Source of the DNA: Saccharomycopsis malanga
Taxonomy: Eukaryota > Ascomycota > Saccharomycetes > Ascoideales > Saccharomycopsidaceae
Direction: 5' to 3'
Length of the DNA stretch: 64,000 bases
Assembly (NCBI GenBank): GCA_004014935.1
Contig: CP025323.1
Coordinates: 2,867,001-2,931,000 of the forward strand
The notes beneath the pieces were generated by a model. That model was not told the origin of the DNA and made no database searches. It saw only the letters and a list, made by a program, of their open reading frames with translations. The translations under genes and the position numbers were made by a program. Below are positions 60,860 to 64,000 of the stretch, one piece after another (position 1 is the first letter of the stretch; each line of letters starts with the position of its first letter).

Positions 60860-62671
60860 ATGTTGTTGACAAGCACTGCAGAGGGAATATTTCTCAAAAA
60901 AGGTGGACATGTGCTCAAGGTGTCTGAGTTAGGGGTTGCGTTAGTTAGTGATGGATCTAAAGTGTTTTCTAATGAGGCCACGTATCAAGAGATTGAAGGT
61001 ATTTTGGGGGTGATATCACTTAAGGTTGGCAAGTATCTTATTACTATAAATTCTGCTGAGCTGTTTGGTCGGATATTTGACCATGAAGTCTTAAAAGTTG
61101 CCAATACATCCATTCTTCCATTGAACAATTATTCCAATTATGATGCTGATGAAGATGTTTATCTCAAATTGCTTAGATTTCAGTTAGATTCCAGTAATTT
61201 GTTTTTCTCCCATAGTTATGATTTAACCAATTCGGTCCAAAGAAACTTTGACACCGGTTCTTTGAAAAGTAATCTTCAAAACGTTGATCTTAGATTCTTT
61301 TGGAACGAGTATTTATCTCAGGAAATCATTACCGTAGCAGCCTCGGCAGGCCACAAGGCTTCGGCTTTTGAGAGCTTTGTTACTCCTGTGGTTTCTGGAT
61401 ACGCTAAAATACTTGTGGAGTATGTGAATGGTGAGCAGATATCACTTGGTTTGCTCACCAGAAGAAGCAAATACAGAGCAGGAACCCGTTATTTCCGCCG
61501 TGGCATTGATTCCAAAGGTCATGTAGCAAACTATAACGAGACCGAGCAGATTGTTATTTACGGGAACACCATCTGCAGTTATTTGCAGACCAGAGGATCC
61601 GTCCCAGTGTATTGGGCAGAAATCAATAACTTAAAATACCGTCCTCAATTGGCTATTAGCACAGCCTCATCGATTGAACCAGCCAAATTGCATTTTGACG
61701 AACAAGTCGAGAAGTATGGCGAGAATTACTTAGTTAACCTTGTAAACCAAAAGGGATATGAACTTCCTGTGAAGAACGCATATGAAAACGTTGTTAAGCA
61801 ACTTAAAAATGACAAACTCAAGTATATCTATTTTGATTTTCATCACGAATGCCGCAAGATGAAATGGCATAGAGTGTACTTGTTAATTGACAAACTTCAA
61901 GAACTTGGCTTGGGCAAAAATGACTACTTCCTTGGTACCATTGAAAAAACCAATGAAATCACTACGATCAGAAAACAAAAGCATATTGTAAGAACCAACT
62001 GTATGGATTGCCTTGATAGAACCAATGTGGTCCAAAGTACATTGGGGCGTTTTTTCTTGCAAAATCAATTGGAGCAATTGAACATTGTCAAGGAAGGCCA
62101 AAAATGGGACTCGAATATCAAACTCAATTTTGAATTCCAAAACTTTTGGGCCGATAATGCCGACGCCGTAAGTGCTGTCTATTCTGGTACTGGTGCTTTA
62201 AAGACAGACTTCACCAGAACAGGTACCAGAACTAGAAAAGGTGCTTTTGCTGATTTCACCAATTCTGTGTCTCGTTACATCAAAAATAATTATAAGGACG
62301 GTTCTCGTCAGGATTCTTTCGATTTAATCTTGGGTGAATACATACCTGGCAAACAACTTGGTGGCTTGTCTCCTTTTGCAGATACCAGACCATACCAATT
62401 GCAATACATTTTGCGGGTTTTCTTGTTTTTCCTTTTCTTGCTTGTTGCCGTGATATTCAAAGCCTTGGTCTATGGTTTACAAACAAAGCAACACATTTTG
62501 GCTGTGATCACCGTTGTTGGCTTGTTCTCCAGTTTAATTTATATGGTTCGTAACGGCCTACAGGTTGTTAACTGGCCTCGTTTGAAACAGGTGGACTTTT
62601 TGAAAAAAGTGCCTGTTTACGAGAACAACAAGTACGTTGGCAACAAGTTTGTCAGAAACCCAGAGTACTAA
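60860..62671 (+). CDS. SAC1: SAC1, phosphoinositide phosphatase of ER/Golgi
   Basis: The protein has 603 residues from the ATG at 60860; the frame extends six codons but begins there with GTG. The Sac domain contains 'LTRRSKYRAGTRYFRRGID', 'ETEQI', 'RGSVPVYWAEINN', 'YFDFHHECRKMKWHR' and the catalytic CX5R motif C381-M-D-C-L-D-R387 followed by TN. Two membrane helices near the C-terminus (about 522-545 and 552-570) anchor it in the ER. It ends '...VNWPRLKQVDFLKKVPVY' plus a short tail. Sac1 removes phosphate from PI4P and drives PI4P/sterol and PI4P/phosphatidylserine exchange at contact sites. It aligns along its length with the yeast protein as I recall it. SFH5, another phosphoinositide gene, lies 7 kb away. 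Confidence 0.98.
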   Translation: MLLTSTAEGIFLKKGGHVLKVSELGVALVSDGSKVFSNEATYQEIEGILGVISLKVGKYLITINSAELFGRIFDHEVLKVANTSILPLNNYSNYDADEDVYLKLLRFQLDSSNLFFSHSYDLTNSVQRNFDTGSLKSNLQNVDLRFFWNEYLSQEIITVAASAGHKASAFESFVTPVVSGYAKILVEYVNGEQISLGLLTRRSKYRAGTRYFRRGIDSKGHVANYNETEQIVIYGNTICSYLQTRGSVPVYWAEINNLKYRPQLAISTASSIEPAKLHFDEQVEKYGENYLVNLVNQKGYELPVKNAYENVVKQLKNDKLKYIYFDFHHECRKMKWHRVYLLIDKLQELGLGKNDYFLGTIEKTNEITTIRKQKHIVRTNCMDCLDRTNVVQSTLGRFFLQNQLEQLNIVKEGQKWDSNIKLNFEFQNFWADNADAVSAVYSGTGALKTDFTRTGTRTRKGAFADFTNSVSRYIKNNYKDGSRQDSFDLILGEYIPGKQLGGLSPFADTRPYQLQYILRVFLFFLFLLVAVIFKALVYGLQTKQHILAVITVVGLFSSLIYMVRNGLQVVNWPRLKQVDFLKKVPVYENNKYVGNKFVRNPEY

Positions 62672-63503
62672 GTTTTTAGATATTATTTACAATTTGTAGT
62701 ATAGCTTGATATATTTAAACCTTTTTGTTTTCCTTTTATTGTTTGTTTTCAACTTCATCCATTTTATCCCTTCTAATACATCATGCCATAAATGGTGCCA
62801 AATATACACTTCATTTTTGAGACTGATTTGCAGCTCGTAATGAATGGGGGATTTAAGAAATGTTGTATCGTACTACTGAAAACGTTTGGTTTCTTGTTCC
62901 GGTAGGATTGGTTTAATATTCTTCAAATATTTAGTTATTATCTTCGACAGTTATCAGATTATTAAAAGTTGTTACAGAGAAAATCTCTTGTCATTACCAC
63001 TTTGGTTTTTATTTTCTCCCTCTATTGAAAATAACTTGATAATTCGAATATCTCCTACTGTATACTAAGCATATTAAACTTTTCTTTGTAAACTATAAAC
63101 TTACTCTAAACTGATGATTCATGTGCAAAACAATAATCGTAAGTTGGTAAAATACATAATACATATCCTTACACACGTTTGAGTTCTTTATCGTATTCAA
63201 TACATTATAGTTTATACACTAAAATTCTAGTAAATACAAAATTATTTCAAGACCACAAAACTTCACAATTCAATTGGCTACTCCTCACTCATCTCACTAT
63301 AATAACTAACCTTCCAGAAAACATGTTAAATAACACCCCAGTAAGAAGCAAACTATCTCCAAATTGCCTTGCACGTGATCGTATAGAAGGTGAAAAATCC
63401 TGTTATAAAAGAGCTGAAAAATCGCAAATGGGTTTTAAATATGTCTAATATCGATGGATATATATAGAGCAACTGATCATAATACACCCACAGCTGTTAC
63501 AAA
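62672..63503. promoter_or_regulatory. Upstream region of the right-edge gene
   Basis: An 832-base region between SAC1 and the right-edge gene, with CACGTG at 63371-63376, about 130 bases before the ATG. An 89-codon frame across it has no recognisable content. Confidence 0.45.
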
Positions 63504-64000
63504 ATGCAAAGAATTGCAATTCAGAACACATTGCGTGCCGCCAGAAGACAGGCGTTGAATCCACATGTTGTTAGAGCTGCTTCCAAAAGATTTAATTCTT
63601 CACAAGCGGCATTATCCGGGGCATCAAAGTCATCTTCCTCGAGTGTAAATGGTGCCAAACTTTTGTTTCCTCTTTCTATAGTGGCTGGTCTTGCTTTTGT
63701 GTTCCAGGACATGATTGATGTCAAAATTGTAAGCCCTCCAAGTATGTATAAGTTGTTTTTTTATCCGAGAAATGCTCGGTAGGGTCTGTATTACTAATTA
63801 CTAACTATTTTTTTTTTTTTTTACAGAGAAAGAAGATAAAAAAGAACAACCAGCTACAGAAGAGCAACCTTCAGAAGCTTCTGAACAGGAACCAGCAATT
63901 AATGAGGAATCTACTGAAGAATCCGGATCTGATGATGCTGAAAGTAACGCTTCTCCAAGATCCGACGCTCCATCAGAGAAGAAGCCTTCTGAAGAAAAGC
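63504..64000 (+). CDS. Mitochondrial inner-membrane protein, Mia40-like layout (partial, spliced)
   Basis: Exon 1 is 63504-63741 and exon 2 starts at 63827 and runs off the right edge. The N-terminus is a typical mitochondrial presequence ('MQRIAIQNTLRAARRQAL'), followed by a Ser-rich linker and one membrane helix near 54-68 ('LLFPLSIVAGLAFVF'). After the splice comes a very acidic, Glu/Ser/Pro-rich stretch ('KKEDKKEQPATEEQPSEAS'). Presequence, single helix and long acidic spacer match the layout of fungal Mia40, the disulfide relay oxidoreductase, but the diagnostic CPC and twin CX9C motifs would lie beyond the window. Other inner-membrane proteins with acidic intermembrane domains remain possible. 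Confidence 0.6.
63742..63826 (+). other. Intron of the right-edge gene (85 bases)
   Basis: It opens GTATGT at 63742, has TACTAAC at 63799-63805 followed by a long T run, and ends TTACAG at 63826. Splicing restores the frame (phase 1 joins A with AG to give Lys). Confidence 0.9.

Overview
This window looks like nuclear DNA from an ascomycete yeast of the CTG clade (Debaryomycetaceae/Candida group). It is AT-rich and gene-dense, with mostly single-exon genes. The few introns have yeast-type signals (GTATGT or a variant at the 5' end, TACTAAC branch site). A nuclear gene for the 24 kDa subunit of respiratory complex I excludes Saccharomyces-type yeasts. CTG codons are scarce: I found none in SEC23 or HIS7. 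One CTG in MCD4 falls where I recall serine in the S. cerevisiae protein, which fits CUG=Ser, although another CTG in the same gene falls on a recalled leucine.

Layout. 0.5-4 kb: a possible TFIIH subunit (TFB6-like), a flavin split-barrel protein and the complex I 24 kDa subunit. 4.8-17 kb: SLA1 (endocytic adaptor), CWC22 (splicing factor with an RS tail), HIS7 (histidine biosynthesis, with a Gcn4 site) and TRL1 (tRNA ligase). 17.5-26 kb: a Golgi/ER-type glutaredoxin, RPS11 (spliced), a PEF1-like penta-EF-hand protein (spliced) and a DHA1 drug/polyamine transporter. 27-36 kb: two tightly packed unknown genes, a leucine-rich-repeat protein, a possible structured RNA and HDA3 (histone deacetylase complex). 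36-43 kb: IBA57/CAF17 (Fe-S assembly), RPS5 and a carnitine acetyltransferase-family protein (CTN3/YAT2-like) that seems to lack the catalytic histidine. 43-52 kb: two gene-poor stretches of about 4.3 and 4.2 kb on either side of a short Myb/SANT protein. 52-64 kb: SFH5 and SAC1 (phosphoinositide handling), MCD4 (GPI anchors), a small spliced secreted protein, SEC23 (COPII, whose first exon is only the ATG) and the start of a mitochondrial inner-membrane protein resembling Mia40 in layout.

The genes are independent housekeeping units. Some divergent pairs probably share promoters (CWC22/HIS7, TRL1/GRX, HDA3/IBA57, RPS5/CTN3, SFH5/MCD4, SEC23/SAC1). I see no mobile element, CRISPR array, viral fossil or intact tRNA.

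The points most worth a second look are the 4.3 kb ORF-free gap between convergent genes (centromere or non-coding RNA candidate), the TGCAT-rich region upstream of the Myb gene, a structured RNA candidate near 33.1 kb, the apparent carnitine-acyltransferase pseudoenzyme, the RS tail on CWC22 and several short exons.
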